A stretch of DNA of 64,000 bases from Mariprofundus sp. NF (GTDB lineage Bacteria; Pseudomonadota; Zetaproteobacteria; Mariprofundales; Mariprofundaceae). The stretch spans positions 124,001-188,000 of the forward strand of contig NZ_VWNC01000004.1 of NCBI RefSeq assembly GCF_013387455.1, written 5' to 3'. Under the pieces are notes generated by a model. It saw nothing but the letters and a program-made list of their open reading frames with translations, was not told where the DNA came from and searched no databases. Of this stretch, positions 18,625 through 28,706 are shown piece by piece. The translations under genes were made by a program, and so were the position numbers. The stretch's first letter is position 1. The number at the start of each line of letters is the position of its first letter.

Positions 18625-19500
18625 TCAGGCGCTTTGGCGGAAGGAGCGGTCGGTCAAATGGTTGAAGGCAGTGCTCAGGTAGTCGCGCAGATCAGCTCTG
18701 TCGACAACCGCATCGATCAGGCCGTGCTCAAGCAGGAACTCTGAACGCTGGAACCCTTCAGGCAGCTTCTGACCTACAGTCTCCTGAATCACGCGTGGAC
18801 CGGCAAAACCGATCAGTGCACCCGGTTCAGCAATAATGATATCACCCAGCCAGGCGTGGGATGCTGATACACCACCCATGGTCGGATCGGTGAGCAGGCA
18901 GACAAATGGCAGTTTGGCTTCGTTCAGTCGATTAACGGTGGATGAGGTTTTGGCCATCTGCATGAGTGAGAGCACCCCCTCCTGCATACGTGCGCCACCG
19001 GATGCGGCGATCAGAATATAGGGGCAGCCACGCTCCAGCGCATGTTCCATGCCGCGCACAATCTTCTCACCGGCCACCGAGCCCATGCTGCCGCCCATAT
19101 AGGAGAATTCGAAAATGGAGGCGGAAACAGTACGTCCCTGAATATCACCGATATAGTTGCGAATCGCATCTTCCGGGCCAGCCTTTTTGTTGGCATCGCG
19201 GGTGCGGTCTTTGTACTTCTTTTTATCCTTGAAGTTGAGCGGATCCTCAGAGCGCAGCTCGGTGTCCAACTGCTCAACGGTATCGGCATCAAAGAGAAGA
19301 TCAGCGCGCTGCTGGGCAGACATGCGCAGATGATGGTTGCATTTGGAGCAGACCATGCCGTTGCGCGCCAGCTCTTTATTATAGATCGCCTCAGAACAGC
19401 TCGGGCATTTTACCCACAGCCCTTCGGGCGAACCCGCGTCACTGGCGCTCGACTTGAGAATGTTTTTTGGTGTTTCAATCAGGCGTGTAAACCAACTCAT
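18625..19500 (-). CDS. accD: Acetyl-CoA carboxylase carboxyltransferase subunit beta
   Basis: 291 residues, normal length. The N-terminal C4 zinc ribbon (CPSCSEAIYN...CSKCNHHLRM) and the crotonase-type carboxyltransferase core (GSMGSVAGEKIVRG, ASGGARMQEG, GGVSASHAWLGDIIIAEPGALIGFAGPRVI) are present. With AccA it transfers CO2 from biotin to acetyl-CoA, making malonyl-CoA for fatty-acid synthesis. It sits between the MBL hydrolase gene and folC in the trp-accD-folC string. Confidence 0.97.
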   Translation of the reverse strand: MSWFTRLIETPKNILKSSASDAGSPEGLWVKCPSCSEAIYNKELARNGMVCSKCNHHLRMSAQQRADLLFDADTVEQLDTELRSEDPLNFKDKKKYKDRTRDANKKAGPEDAIRNYIGDIQGRTVSASIFEFSYMGGSMGSVAGEKIVRGMEHALERGCPYILIAASGGARMQEGVLSLMQMAKTSSTVNRLNEAKLPFVCLLTDPTMGGVSASHAWLGDIIIAEPGALIGFAGPRVIQETVGQKLPEGFQRSEFLLEHGLIDAVVDRADLRDYLSTAFNHLTDRSFRQSA

Positions 19501-19520
19501 AGTGGTGACCTCAACCTTCC

Positions 19521-20306
19521 TTAGAAGAGAAATTCATCAACTTGCGTCAACATGCGCAGATGGGGGATGTTTAACTCCTCCACCTCTGCAGCGATCACAT
19601 TCAGCGTTTCCGGCTTCATATGATACAGATAGATCGGAACCCTACCAACTGCATCGAACTTTTGCAGTTCAAGTTTAATGCCCTGGGGTGTCTGGTGACC
19701 ACTGATATCTGCAAGTTTCTGGTAAGCATTGGGAAATGAACAGTCCAAAATCACAGCTTTGAGGTTTGGCTGGGCATTAGCAATCTCCCAGATGCGGTCA
19801 GTGCTACCGGTGTCGGCACTATAGATCAGCTGTTTTCCCTCAAAATCGATCAGAAAGCCGGTGCAGGGTACAGGATGATTCACTGCGATGGGGGTGATAC
19901 GAACACCATCAATTTCAAAGGGGACTTCAGGCTCGATGTTGTGGAGTTTGATGATTGCATCCTCTCTGGATGGAATCGCGGTGAAATCGGGCCAGATATG
20001 ATCGTTTAAAAAATCAGAGCATAGCGTTTCGTGATTCGGGGCAAGACTGTGCACATTGATCGTGCGGTTTGCCTTATTGCCACCAAGGCGCTTGAGCGAA
20101 CGGTTGTCGGCGAGAAAGGCGATATCCTTGATATGATCAAGATGCGTATGAGAGAGGCAGATATGGCGAATACCATGCTGCTCTTCCAGCGACAGTGTTT
20201 CGGTTGGCGAGCCTGCATCCAGCAGAATCGAATCGTTTACCAGAAACGATGTCAGACGGAAGCCAACCAGCTGGCCACCGTAACAGCCAAGAATCTTAAT
20301 TCTCAA
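19521..20306 (-). CDS. MBL-fold metallohydrolase, class II cAMP phosphodiesterase-like
   Basis: 261 residues. The metal-binding motif SHTHLDHIKDIAFLADN (His53, His55, Asp57, His58), VNHPVPCTGFLI and the metal Asp in YSADTG are visible. The HTHLDHI plus following helix is closest to the class II cyclic-nucleotide phosphodiesterase branch (cpdP/PDE1), so cAMP hydrolysis is a reasonable guess, but other phosphodiesters are possible. No signal peptide is present. The start is TTG at 20306 behind AAGGTG. The gene lies between trpA and accD on the same strand, 9 nt after trpA, an unusual insertion into a conserved gene order. Confidence 0.8.
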   Translation of the reverse strand: MRIKILGCYGGQLVGFRLTSFLVNDSILLDAGSPTETLSLEEQHGIRHICLSHTHLDHIKDIAFLADNRSLKRLGGNKANRTINVHSLAPNHETLCSDFLNDHIWPDFTAIPSREDAIIKLHNIEPEVPFEIDGVRITPIAVNHPVPCTGFLIDFEGKQLIYSADTGSTDRIWEIANAQPNLKAVILDCSFPNAYQKLADISGHQTPQGIKLELQKFDAVGRVPIYLYHMKPETLNVIAAEVEELNIPHLRMLTQVDEFLF

Positions 20307-20315
20307 TATGTCACC

Positions 20316-21122
20316 TTATCCTTTACAAATAGCCTTTTGCATGGCCAAAGCGGACTTGTCCAGCGCATTAACGATAGCGTCGGGATTAGAATGGGATGTG
20401 ATTTGGGATACGAAATGGCTGCCAACCACCACGCCATCGGCAAATGCGCCAACCTGCGCCACCTGCTCAGGCGTTTTAACACCGAAACCTACGCATACCG
20501 GTTTATCGGTCATCGATTGAATATGCCGGGTCTTTTCACGGATACCATCCATCGCACCCATCTCTGCACCTGTAATACCAGTCAGTGAAACGTAATAGAT
20601 AAAACCTCTGCCTTTGTCGTTGGCAAGCCGGATGCGTTCATCGGTTGAGGTGGGTGAGAGTAGCAGTATGCGATCCAGCCCGTGGCTGGCGAAGATCGTA
20701 TCGCAGATCTCCCCCTCTTCAGGTGGAATGTCGACAAGCAGGACACCGTCGGCACCCGCATTTTTTGCTCGCTCGGCAAATATTTCAAAACCCATGGCGT
20801 AGGCGATATTGGCATAACCCATCAGCACAATACCCAGCTCGGGGTTGGCACGGCGCAACTCAGCCGTGATGGCGAAAACATCGGCAATTTTTGTGCCGGA
20901 CTCCAGGGCGCGCTCACTGGCCGCCTGAATCACCGGTCCGTCGGCCATCGGGTCGGAGAAGGGCATACCGACCTCAATAATGTCAACGTGGCTGGCCAGT
21001 GTGGCTAAAAGTTTGTGGCTGGTTTCCACATCCGGGTCACCGGCGGTCAGATAGCCGATAAGGGCAGCGCGGCCCTCAGTTTTGCAGCGCTTGAAAACCT
21101 CGCTTAGTCGGGAGCCGCTCAT
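20316..21122 (-). CDS. trpA: Tryptophan synthase alpha subunit
   Basis: About 268 residues. TrpA cleaves indole-3-glycerol phosphate to indole and glyceraldehyde-3-phosphate and channels indole to TrpB. The catalytic Glu lies in [19 protein letters not shown] and the catalytic Asp in [21 protein letters not shown] and [13 protein letters not shown] (phosphate binding) complete it. I chose the ATG at 21122 because it overlaps the trpB stop as ATGA and is correctly spaced from AAGGGGG. The ATG 6 nt upstream abuts that site directly. Confidence 0.96.
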   Translation of the reverse strand: MSGSRLSEVFKRCKTEGRAALIGYLTAGDPDVETSHKLLATLASHVDIIEVGMPFSDPMADGPVIQAASERALESGTKIADVFAITAELRRANPELGIVLMGYANIAYAMGFEIFAERAKNAGADGVLLVDIPPEEGEICDTIFASHGLDRILLLSPTSTDERIRLANDKGRGFIYYVSLTGITGAEMGAMDGIREKTRHIQSMTDKPVCVGFGVKTPEQVAQVGAFADGVVVGSHFVSQITSHSNPDAIVNALDKSALAMQKAICKG

Positions 21123-22378
21123 TTCCATCCCCCTTCAATCTCATCACCAAGCAGCTCAAAGACGGTGCCCATATCCTTATCGCCGCGACCGGAGAGGTTG
21201 ATCAATACAGTCTGATCAGGATTCATCTCAGCTGCAATACGCATGCCCGATGCCAGCGCATGGCTGGACTCCAGGGCAGGGATAATGCCTTCGCAGCGGG
21301 TCAGCAATTTGAAGGCATCCAGTGCCTGTGTGTCGGTAGCTGTATCAAGATCGAGACGACCCGCCTCCAGCATGTTGGCAAGTTCAGGGCCAACACCGGG
21401 ATAATCAAGCCCTGCAGAGATGCTGTGGGTGCCTTTGACCTGTCCCTCCTCATCTTCAAGCAGATAACTGAGGCTGCCGTGGATAATGCCCGGTTTGCCT
21501 GCAGCCAGTGAGGCCGCATGCTCATCACCATCCAGACCGTGGCCACCTGCTTCAACAGCAACCAGCTTTACATCTGCATCATCGTAAAAGGGGTGCAGGA
21601 GACCAATAGCATTGGAGCCGCCGCCAACACAGGCCACGGCAACATCGGGCAGACGTCCGGTCTGATCGATGCACTGGGCACGCGCCTCCTGACCAATCAC
21701 AACATGGAACTGGCGCACCATCAGCGGGAAGGGGTGCGGGCCAGCGGCTGTGCCGAAGATGTAATAGGTATCTTCACAGCTGGCGACCCATACGCGTAGC
21801 GCCTCATTCACAGCATCTTTGAGTGTGGCTGTACCGGAATCAACCGGCACCACATTGGCACCGAGCAGCTTCATGCGGAATACGTTGGGGGCCTGACGAC
21901 GGATATCTTCACGGCCCATGTAGATGTGGCACTCCATATTGAACATCGCCGCTACTGTGGCGGTTGCCACACCGTGCTGACCGGCACCTGTTTCAGCAAT
22001 CACCTTCTTTTTGCCCATGCGGCGAGCCAGTAGTGCCTGTCCGATGGTGTTGTTCACTTTATGAGCACCGGTGTGGTTGAGATCTTCACGTTTAAGGTAG
22101 ATCTGGGCGCCGCCGACCTCTTTGGAGAGGTGTTTGGCGTGATACAGCGGTGTGCTGCGACCCACATAGTTTTTCAGCAGATCAAGGCGCTCTTCATGAA
22201 AAGCGGGATCGGCCCACGCCTCAAAAAAGGCATCTTCAATCTCCTGCAGCGGCTGCATCAGGGTTTCAGCGGCAAAACGACCACCAAAACGGCCAAAGTG
22301 GCCGCCGGCATCGGGTGCATGTTTGATTTCCAGATTATAGATCGAGGTTAGATCCGGTTTCTGATCTGACAGGCTCAC
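21119..22378 (-). CDS. trpB: Tryptophan synthase beta subunit
   Basis: 419 residues. This PLP enzyme condenses indole with serine to tryptophan. [16 protein letters not shown] at the N-terminus, the PLP lysine in [23 protein letters not shown], the phosphate loop [12 protein letters not shown] and the C-terminal LSGRGDKDM are all visible. The start is GTG at 22378 with AAGGAG before it, 14 nt after trpF, with a 4-nt overlap into trpA. Confidence 0.97.
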   Translation of the reverse strand: MSLSDQKPDLTSIYNLEIKHAPDAGGHFGRFGGRFAAETLMQPLQEIEDAFFEAWADPAFHEERLDLLKNYVGRSTPLYHAKHLSKEVGGAQIYLKREDLNHTGAHKVNNTIGQALLARRMGKKKVIAETGAGQHGVATATVAAMFNMECHIYMGREDIRRQAPNVFRMKLLGANVVPVDSGTATLKDAVNEALRVWVASCEDTYYIFGTAAGPHPFPLMVRQFHVVIGQEARAQCIDQTGRLPDVAVACVGGGSNAIGLLHPFYDDADVKLVAVEAGGHGLDGDEHAASLAAGKPGIIHGSLSYLLEDEEGQVKGTHSISAGLDYPGVGPELANMLEAGRLDLDTATDTQALDAFKLLTRCEGIIPALESSHALASGMRIAAEMNPDQTVLINLSGRGDKDMGTVFELLGDEIEGGWK

Positions 22379-22392
22379 AGGCTCTCCTTGGC

Positions 22393-23028
22393 TTAGTGGT
22401 TGTTAATGGCTGCGACGAAGGCGCGCATTTTTTCGGCATCTTTCATGCCGGGCGAGATCTCGACGCCGGAGGATACATCCAGTGCAAACCATTGGCGAAC
22501 AGCAAGTGCATCAGCGACATTGTCCACATTCAGGCCGCCGGCAAGGGTTAACGGGAACGGGTGCTCAAAACCATCCAGCAGTGACCAGTCAAACGATTGG
22601 CCGGTACCGCCGTAGACACCGGCAGGGGCTTTGGCATCAAGCAGCAGCGGGCAGTTGTAAGCCGCCGCACGTTTCAGATCCTCAGGGCAGGAGACAGGGA
22701 GTGCTTTGAGAACCCTTCTCCGCTGGGCCTGGCAGAACTCTGGCGTCTCATCACCGTGTAGCTGAATCACACCAAGTGGCACACTCTGCAGCACCTCGGC
22801 AATGAACTCCTGCGTCGGATTGACGAACAGGCCAACAGCAGAAACAAAAGGCGGCAGCTGGCGGATAATGGCGGCGGCTTTGGCCGGTTCAATATAACGG
22901 GGTGATTTCTGATAAAAGACAAACCCGATCGCATCAACGCCGAGGGCTGATGCAGCCAGTGCATCCTCAAGGCGGGTGATGCCGCATACTTTGATACGGG
23001 TGCGAGGTGATGGGTTGCTGCTGTTCAT
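22393..23028 (-). CDS. trpF: Phosphoribosylanthranilate isomerase
   Basis: 211 residues, a single TIM barrel. The catalytic Cys is in [13 protein letters not shown] and the catalytic Asp in [27 protein letters not shown] and [17 protein letters not shown] form the phosphate site. It catalyses the Amadori rearrangement in tryptophan synthesis. It is the first gene of the trpF-trpB-trpA-MBL-accD-folC string. trpC, trpD and trpE are not in the window. Confidence 0.96.
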   Translation of the reverse strand: MNSSNPSPRTRIKVCGITRLEDALAASALGVDAIGFVFYQKSPRYIEPAKAAAIIRQLPPFVSAVGLFVNPTQEFIAEVLQSVPLGVIQLHGDETPEFCQAQRRRVLKALPVSCPEDLKRAAAYNCPLLLDAKAPAGVYGGTGQSFDWSLLDGFEHPFPLTLAGGLNVDNVADALAVRQWFALDVSSGVEISPGMKDAEKMRAFVAAINNH

Positions 23029-23171
23029 GGCGCCATCCTAACCGGAAAGCAGGTTGATTCCATCATTGCCGTGTGGAAGGACTTGAAGAAAAAGCCTGAA
23101 AGAGCCGTTGTTATGTGCTTTTTTGACAGAAAAAGATGCGAATAGAGTGCTTCTGCCCTAAACTGCTGCCC

Positions 23172-24332
23172 ATGAATGCACTGATGAACACCTATGCCCG
23201 TTTTCCACTGACTCTGGTTCGTGGCCAGGGCTCACGCGTCTGGGACGATGCTGACAACTGTTATCTCGATTTTATCTCCGGTATTGCTGTGGATACGCTG
23301 GGCCATGCCCATCCGAAAATGACGCAGGCGCTGAGCACGCAGGCAGCAACGCTGCTGCACTGCTCCAATCTGTTTAACATTCCCAAACAGCAGCAGTTGG
23401 CAGAAAAGTTGTGCGCTGATTCAGGATTGGATGCAGCCTTTTTCTGTAACTCCGGTGCTGAGGCGAATGAGGCGGCGATCAAGCTGGCCCGTAAATATTT
23501 CTATGATCAGGGTTCTGCCCGGCGCACGGTGATTACTGCAACCCAATCATTTCACGGGCGGCTGCTCTCCACCCTGACGGCAACGGGTCAGGATAAGGTG
23601 AAGGTCGGATTTGATCCGCTGCCACCGGGTTTTATTCATGTGCCGTTGAATGACCTGGATGCACTCAAAGCCGTGATCAGTCGGCAGAGTGCGGCGATTC
23701 TGCTCGAACCGCTGCAGGGCGAGGGTGGTGTGAACATTGCCAACGCCGCTTATCTGCAGGGTGTACGTAAACTGTGTGATGAGCACGGTATGCTGCTGAT
23801 GCTCGATGAGGTGCAGACCGGTATTGGTCGTTGCGGCACGATGTTCGCTTTTGAACAGGCTGGCGTTAAACCCGATATTCTTACCCTGGCCAAAGGGCTT
23901 GGCGGCGGTGTTCCGATTGGTGCCATGCTGGCGACTGATGCGGTGGCTGCTTCATTTGGGCCGGGCACCCACGGCTCTACCTTTGGTGGTAACCCGCTCT
24001 CCTGCACGGCAGCACTGACGGTTCTGGAGGTGATCGAAAATGAATCGCTGCTGGAGAATGTAAAAGCGCGTGGTGCGCAGCTGATGCAGGGATTAAAAGC
24101 CATGCAGGCCCGTTTCCCTGTGATCAAAGAGGTGCGGGGACAGGGGTTGTTGATCGGTGCGGAGCTGAGTATTGAGGCCGGGCCATTGATTGCAGAAGCA
24201 CGGGAGTCCGGGCTGCTGGTTCTCTCTGCAGGCCCCAACGTGTTACGGTTGCTGCCACCGCTGAATGTGAGTGAAGCGGAAGTGGATGAGGCTCTGGTTA
24301 CGCTGGCCTCCGTTATGGAGAGGACGCAATGA
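23172..24332 (+). CDS. argD: Acetylornithine aminotransferase
   Basis: About 386 residues from ATG 23172 (MNALMNTYARFPLTLVRG). Upstream codons in the same frame look non-homologous. It is a class III PLP aminotransferase: FCNSGAEANEAAIKLARKY, SFHGRLLSTLTATGQ, LLMLDEVQTGIGRCG and the PLP lysine in ILTLAKGLGGGVPIGAML. It makes N-acetylornithine in arginine synthesis, and may also act on succinyldiaminopimelate in lysine synthesis (known for the family). It overlaps argF by 4 nt (ATGA). Confidence 0.94.
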   Translation: MNALMNTYARFPLTLVRGQGSRVWDDADNCYLDFISGIAVDTLGHAHPKMTQALSTQAATLLHCSNLFNIPKQQQLAEKLCADSGLDAAFFCNSGAEANEAAIKLARKYFYDQGSARRTVITATQSFHGRLLSTLTATGQDKVKVGFDPLPPGFIHVPLNDLDALKAVISRQSAAILLEPLQGEGGVNIANAAYLQGVRKLCDEHGMLLMLDEVQTGIGRCGTMFAFEQAGVKPDILTLAKGLGGGVPIGAMLATDAVAASFGPGTHGSTFGGNPLSCTAALTVLEVIENESLLENVKARGAQLMQGLKAMQARFPVIKEVRGQGLLIGAELSIEAGPLIAEARESGLLVLSAGPNVLRLLPPLNVSEAEVDEALVTLASVMERTQ

Positions 24333-25243
24333 GACATTTTCTGACACTGCTGGACGTTTCATCTGAAGAGGCCCGTTATATTCTCAAGCGAGCGGCCAAG
24401 ATCAAGCGCAAACTCAAAGAGGGCAAAGCAACCCGCTCTCTGGAGGGCAAAACACTGGGCATGATTTTCGATAAGGCGAGTACCCGCACACGGGTCTCCT
24501 TTGAGACCGGCATGTTCCAGCTGGGTGGTCATGCGCTGTTCCTGCACTCCGGCACCACGCAGTTAGGTCGTGGCGAACCCATTGAAGATTCTGCACGTGT
24601 GCTCTCCAGCATGGTGGATTGCGTCATGATTCGTACCTTTGGCCATGATATTGTGCAGAACTTTTCCGAATACTCCGCAGTGCCGGTGATCAATGGCCTG
24701 ACTGATCTCACCCATCCATGCCAGATTCTTGCCGATGTTTTCACCTATGAGGAGCATCGTGGTTCGATCGAGGGCAAAACGGTGACCTGGGTTGGCGATG
24801 GCAACAATATGGCCCACTCATGGATCAATGGTGCGGTCTCTTTCGGTTACAGCTTGAGAATTGCCAGCCCTGAGGGTTATCGGCCCGATGCCAAGCTGCT
24901 TGCTGCAGCCTGCGCACTCGGTGCAGATGTATCTCTGATCGATGATCCGGTTGCGGCAGTCGATGGTGCTGATCTGGTGACTACCGATGTCTGGGCATCA
25001 ATGGGGCAGGAGCAGGAGCAGGCTGAGCGTGAAGTGGATTTTGCCGGTTATCAGGTCAATGATCGCGTTATGGCGCATGCCAATCCTGATGCACTGTTTA
25101 TGCACTGTCTGCCGGCTCATCGTGGCGAAGAGGTGACAGCTTCGGTGATTGATGGACCACAGTCGGTGGTTTGGGCTGAAGCTGAGAATCGCCTGCATGC
25201 GCAGAAGGGGCTGCTCGATTTTCTACTACGAGGTCAGCAGTGA
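24329..25243 (+). CDS. argF: Ornithine carbamoyltransferase
   Basis: 304 residues. It makes citrulline from ornithine and carbamoyl phosphate. The carbamoyl-phosphate loop is in KASTRTRVSFETGMFQLGG, with TQLGRGEPIEDSARVLSSM, HPCQILAD, WVGDGNNMAHSW and the ornithine-binding FMHCLPAHRGEEV. It is in the argD-argF-argG operon. Confidence 0.97.
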   Translation: MRHFLTLLDVSSEEARYILKRAAKIKRKLKEGKATRSLEGKTLGMIFDKASTRTRVSFETGMFQLGGHALFLHSGTTQLGRGEPIEDSARVLSSMVDCVMIRTFGHDIVQNFSEYSAVPVINGLTDLTHPCQILADVFTYEEHRGSIEGKTVTWVGDGNNMAHSWINGAVSFGYSLRIASPEGYRPDAKLLAAACALGADVSLIDDPVAAVDGADLVTTDVWASMGQEQEQAEREVDFAGYQVNDRVMAHANPDALFMHCLPAHRGEEVTASVIDGPQSVVWAEAENRLHAQKGLLDFLLRGQQ

Positions 25244-25339
25244 TTTCACGCACCTGATGGCGTGTTACTGGCGGCGCGTGTAGTCTGCGCAGCCGCATTA
25301 AAGAAAGAAATTTATTCCAACTATGTTGAGGGCTCAATC

Positions 25340-26557
25340 ATGGCGCATTCCGATGTAAAGAAGGCTGTACTTGCCTACTCTGGAGGTCTGGATACCTCTA
25401 TTATCCTGAAATGGCTGGAGGACACCTACGACTGTGAGGTGGTCACCTTTACGGCCGATCTCGGTCAGGGTGATGAGGTTGAAGACGCACGCGCCAAGGC
25501 TGTTGCCGGTGGTGTGAAATCGATCTATATCGAGGACATGCGTGAAGAGTTTGTGCGCGATTTTGTCTATCCGATGTTTCGTGCCAATGCCATCTATGAG
25601 GGTGAGTATCTACTCGGAACCTCCATTGCACGTCCGCTGATCTCCAAGCGTATGATTGAGATTGCCAATGCTGAAGGTGCTGATGCGGTATCGCATGGCG
25701 CAACAGGTAAAGGTAACGATCAGGTGCGTTTCGAGTTCGGCTTTTATGCTCTGAAACCCGATGTGAAGGTGATTGCACCGTGGCGTGAATGGGATCTGGT
25801 ATCCCGCGAAGATATGCTCAACTATGCCGAGAAACACGGTATTCCGGTTGAGCGCAAGCGTGAAGGTTCCAAGTCGCCATACTCCATGGATGCCAACCTG
25901 CTGCACATCTCCTATGAGGGTTATGATCTTGAAGATCCATGGGCTGAGCCATCAGAAGAGATGTGGCGCTGGAGTGTCTCTCCCGAGGCGGCACCGGATG
26001 TTCCTGAATATATTGAGCTGAAATATCAGAGTGGCGATATCGTGGCGATCAATGGTGTGGCCATGACCCCTGCACAGGTATTGACCGAGCTTAACCGCCT
26101 GGGTGGCAAACACGGTATTGGCCGTATTGATATTGTTGAAAATCGTTACGTTGGCATGAAATCACGTGGCTGCTACGAGACACCGGGTGGCACCATTATG
26201 CTCAAGGCGCATCGTGCTATTGAGTCGCTGACCCTGGATCGTGAAGCGGCACATCTGAAAGATGAGCTGATGCCGCGTTATGCCAAGATGGTTTATAATG
26301 GCTACTGGTTCGCAGCTGAACGTGAGATGCTGCAGCAGGCGATCGATTATACGCAGATCTATGTCAACGGTGATGTGCAGCTGAAACTCTACAAGGGTAA
26401 TGTCATTGTTGTCGGCCGTCGTTCCGAGCAGTCGATGTTTGATGAGCGCCTCTGCACCTTTGAAGATGATCAGGGCGCTTATGATCAGAAAGATGCGGGC
26501 GGCTTTATCAAACTCAATGCGCTGCGTCTGCGCATGAGCGCACTGGTAGGCAAATAG
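25340..26557 (+). CDS. argG: Argininosuccinate synthase
   Basis: 405 residues from ATG 25340 ([20 protein letters not shown]). The frame extends 78 nt further upstream without homology. It is an ATP-dependent ligase joining citrulline and aspartate. The PP-loop [24 protein letters not shown] and [13 protein letters not shown] are present. It lies about 96 nt after argF and ends with a strong terminator, so argD-F-G form one unit. argH is not adjacent. Confidence 0.97.
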   Translation: MAHSDVKKAVLAYSGGLDTSIILKWLEDTYDCEVVTFTADLGQGDEVEDARAKAVAGGVKSIYIEDMREEFVRDFVYPMFRANAIYEGEYLLGTSIARPLISKRMIEIANAEGADAVSHGATGKGNDQVRFEFGFYALKPDVKVIAPWREWDLVSREDMLNYAEKHGIPVERKREGSKSPYSMDANLLHISYEGYDLEDPWAEPSEEMWRWSVSPEAAPDVPEYIELKYQSGDIVAINGVAMTPAQVLTELNRLGGKHGIGRIDIVENRYVGMKSRGCYETPGGTIMLKAHRAIESLTLDREAAHLKDELMPRYAKMVYNGYWFAAEREMLQQAIDYTQIYVNGDVQLKLYKGNVIVVGRRSEQSMFDERLCTFEDDQGAYDQKDAGGFIKLNALRLRMSALVGK

Positions 26558-26575
26558 AGCAGACCCAAGCATCGG

Positions 26576-26600
26576 AAACCGGCTGGCAAAGCCGGTTTTT
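26576..26600 (+). terminator. Rho-independent terminator after argG
   Basis: AAACCGGCT and AGCCGGTTT form a 9-bp perfect stem with loop GGCAA and a trailing T-run, 19 nt after the argG stop. Confidence 0.92.
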
Positions 26601-26669
26601 CCCTGCTAGTTTGAGTCCATTGTTGGCTTGTTCTACTTCTACAGGCTGCCGATCTACAGGGGAGAGAAG

Positions 26670-27137
26670 ATGATCACGCATAACAAGATTCTGGTTCCAT
26701 TCGATTTTTCAGAACAGGCCACTGAGTCAATCAGGCGTGCCGGCGTGATGGCCAAGAAATTTGATGCCGAGGTTCACCTGTTGCATGTGCTGGAGTCCTC
26801 CCTCTTCTTTGAGACAGATATGGTCTCTGTGCCGCCTGTTCATAAGGTGGATGATGCCGCGCATGAGGGGGCTGAACATCGTCTGAATGAGGTGATGAAG
26901 CAGTTTGATTTTGATGTGATAACGCATATCAAAGAGGCGGGTGGAGACCCCTCCCGATATATCTGCAGCTTCGCCAAAGCACTGCCTGCTGATCTGATTG
27001 TTATCGGTCGCCACCATGAAAAAGGGTTGATCGAACATATGATCAAGGGCTCCACCTCAGAACGGGTTGTGGCGCATGCTCCCTGTTCAGTACTGGTCGT
27101 TGTTGCGCATGATCTGCTTGAAGATAGCCAAAGCTAA
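26670..27137 (+). CDS. Universal stress protein (UspA family)
   Basis: 155 residues from ATG 26670, preceded by GGGGAGAG. It is a single Usp domain: NKILVPFDFSEQATESI, LHVLESS, ADLIVIGRHHEKGLIEHMIKGSTSERVVAHAPCSVLVV, which includes the ATP-binding pattern G-x2-G/H-x9-G-S/T. Usp proteins support survival under stress, and their molecular role is poorly defined. It lies 40 nt upstream of arsR on the same strand and may share its transcript. Confidence 0.92.
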   Translation: MITHNKILVPFDFSEQATESIRRAGVMAKKFDAEVHLLHVLESSLFFETDMVSVPPVHKVDDAAHEGAEHRLNEVMKQFDFDVITHIKEAGGDPSRYICSFAKALPADLIVIGRHHEKGLIEHMIKGSTSERVVAHAPCSVLVVVAHDLLEDSQS

Positions 27138-27176
27138 CCCTCTATTATCATTAACATATCAATGCTGGCGCTCTGA

Positions 27177-27491
27177 ATGTTGAATCTGGCCGAGATCTTT
27201 AAAGCACTGGGTGAACCTGTTCGCTTGCGTCTGTTTGCGTTGCTTTCGGCTTCCGGAGAGCAGTGTGTTTGCCATCTTACCGATGCACTTGATCTGCCTC
27301 AGAGTACGATATCCCGTCATCTGGGCGTCTTGCGTCATGCCGGGCTGGTGAGCAGACGTCGAGATGGTAAGTGGATGTATTACCAGCTTGCAGAACAGAC
27401 ACCTGTTGAACTCACAGCTCTGCTGCAGCATCTTGAGCAGACGGATGTACAACAGGATGTGCAGCGACTGCAGCGATCCAGAGGCTGTTGA
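27177..27491 (+). CDS. arsR: ArsR-family transcriptional repressor
   Basis: 104 residues, a winged helix-turn-helix with the classic type-1 arsenic site EQCVCHLTDAL (Cys30, Cys32) and the recognition helix QSTISRHLGVLRHAGLVSRRRDGKWMYYQL. It would release DNA on binding As(III) or Sb(III). A perfect palindrome overlapping the promoter of the next gene (27542-27561) is its probable operator. The C-terminus ends in Cys, a possible third ligand. Confidence 0.92.
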   Translation: MLNLAEIFKALGEPVRLRLFALLSASGEQCVCHLTDALDLPQSTISRHLGVLRHAGLVSRRRDGKWMYYQLAEQTPVELTALLQHLEQTDVQQDVQRLQRSRGC

Positions 27492-27536
27492 GTGTTAAGG
27501 ATAATCTGAATACCGCCTCCTTTTACTCCTCTCTGT

Positions 27537-27564
27537 TTTACATATCCGCATAAGCGGATATAAT
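27537..27564 (+). promoter_or_regulatory. Arsenic-efflux promoter
   Basis: TTTACA (27537-27542) and a perfect TATAAT (27559-27564) are separated by 16 bp and lie about 20 nt before the ACR3 pump start. They overlap the palindrome at 27542-27561. Confidence 0.8.
27542..27561. promoter_or_regulatory. Probable ArsR operator
   Basis: ATATCCGC and GCGGATAT form a perfect inverted repeat of 8-bp arms around ATAA. The site covers the promoter spacer and half of the -10, so binding would exclude RNA polymerase. ArsR is the adjacent upstream gene. No matching copy is seen upstream of arsR itself. Confidence 0.8.
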
Positions 27565-27584
27565 GCTCCTGTTCAGGAGTGATG

Positions 27585-28622
27585 ATGTCTGATTCAAAAC
27601 CGATAGGTCTGTTTGCGCGTTATCTAACGCTCTGGGTATTTCTCGCTATTGTTGCCGGAGTTGTTCTGGGAGCCTTTTTCCCGGGTGCCTTCCAGGCGCT
27701 GGGTGGTTTGGAAATTGCCCATATCAATCTGCCGGTAGCGATTCTGATCTGGGCGATGATCCTGCCGATGTTGCTCAAGATCGATTACGCATCCCTGCAT
27801 GAGGTTTGGCATCACCGGCGCGGTATTGCTGTCACCCTTGGTGTTAACTGGTTGTTCAAACCGTTTTTCATGGCCCTGCTGGGTTATATCACGATTTATC
27901 ACCTGTTTGTCTCTTTTCTTGATGCAGAGATGTTGGACGGTTACTTCGCGGGGTTAGTGATTTTAGCCGCAGCGCCATGCACGGCGATGGTCTTTGTCTG
28001 GTCAAAACTGACCCATGGCGATGCCCAGTTCACACTTTCGCAAGTGGCACTTAATGATCTGGTGATGGTCTTTGCCTTTGCCCCCATTGTTGCCCTGCTG
28101 CTTGGTTTTGCCTCTGTAACCGTTCCCTGGGACACCCTGCTGCTCTCGGTTTTTCTCTACATTGTCGTGCCGGTGACGGTGGCATATTTTTGGAGAGAGC
28201 AGCTGCTAAAGCGGGATGCGTTGGATGTTGTGTTGCAGCGCCTGGACCCACTCTCTATGGCCGCGCTGCTGCTTACCGTGGTCCTGCTCTTCGCGTTTCA
28301 GGGCGAAGAGATTTTAAAACAACCGCTGGTGATCGCCATTCTGGCAGTGCCGATTGTGATACAAGTCTATGCAACGTTTAGTTTTGCCTACCTGTTAAAC
28401 CGCAAACTCGGTGTGCAGCACAGTGTCGCCGCACCATCTGCCTTGATTGGTGCGTCAAACTTTTTCGAACTGGCGGTGGCAACGGCTATTGCACTGTTTG
28501 GCTTTGAGTCGGGAGCGGCACTGGCGACAGTGGTCGGGGTGCTGGTGGAGGTGCCGGTGATGTTAACACTGGTATCTATCGTGAACCGTAGTAAGGGCTG
28601 GTATGAACAGCCGCAGCATTAG
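27585..28622 (+). CDS. arsB: ACR3-family arsenite efflux permease
   Basis: About 345 residues with ten membrane segments, of the ACR3 (not ArsB) family. MLLKIDYASL, the conserved Cys in LAAAPCTAMVFVWSKLTHGD, and ALIGASNFFELAVATAIALFG are typical. It exports As(OH)3 across the inner membrane, driven by the proton gradient. The ATG at 27585 is best spaced from CAGGAG. ATG and GTG codons just upstream are alternatives. It is controlled by the operator-promoter immediately upstream. The symbols acr3 and arsB are both used. Confidence 0.93.
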   Translation: MSDSKPIGLFARYLTLWVFLAIVAGVVLGAFFPGAFQALGGLEIAHINLPVAILIWAMILPMLLKIDYASLHEVWHHRRGIAVTLGVNWLFKPFFMALLGYITIYHLFVSFLDAEMLDGYFAGLVILAAAPCTAMVFVWSKLTHGDAQFTLSQVALNDLVMVFAFAPIVALLLGFASVTVPWDTLLLSVFLYIVVPVTVAYFWREQLLKRDALDVVLQRLDPLSMAALLLTVVLLFAFQGEEILKQPLVIAILAVPIVIQVYATFSFAYLLNRKLGVQHSVAAPSALIGASNFFELAVATAIALFGFESGAALATVVGVLVEVPVMLTLVSIVNRSKGWYEQPQH

Positions 28623-28706
28623 TGTTCATTCGCGGTTCGATTTTGTCTGTTTTTGCACAACTGCTGAATAGTTGCGTATGTTTTATAACGAGAAAGGGGA
28701 GATAAG

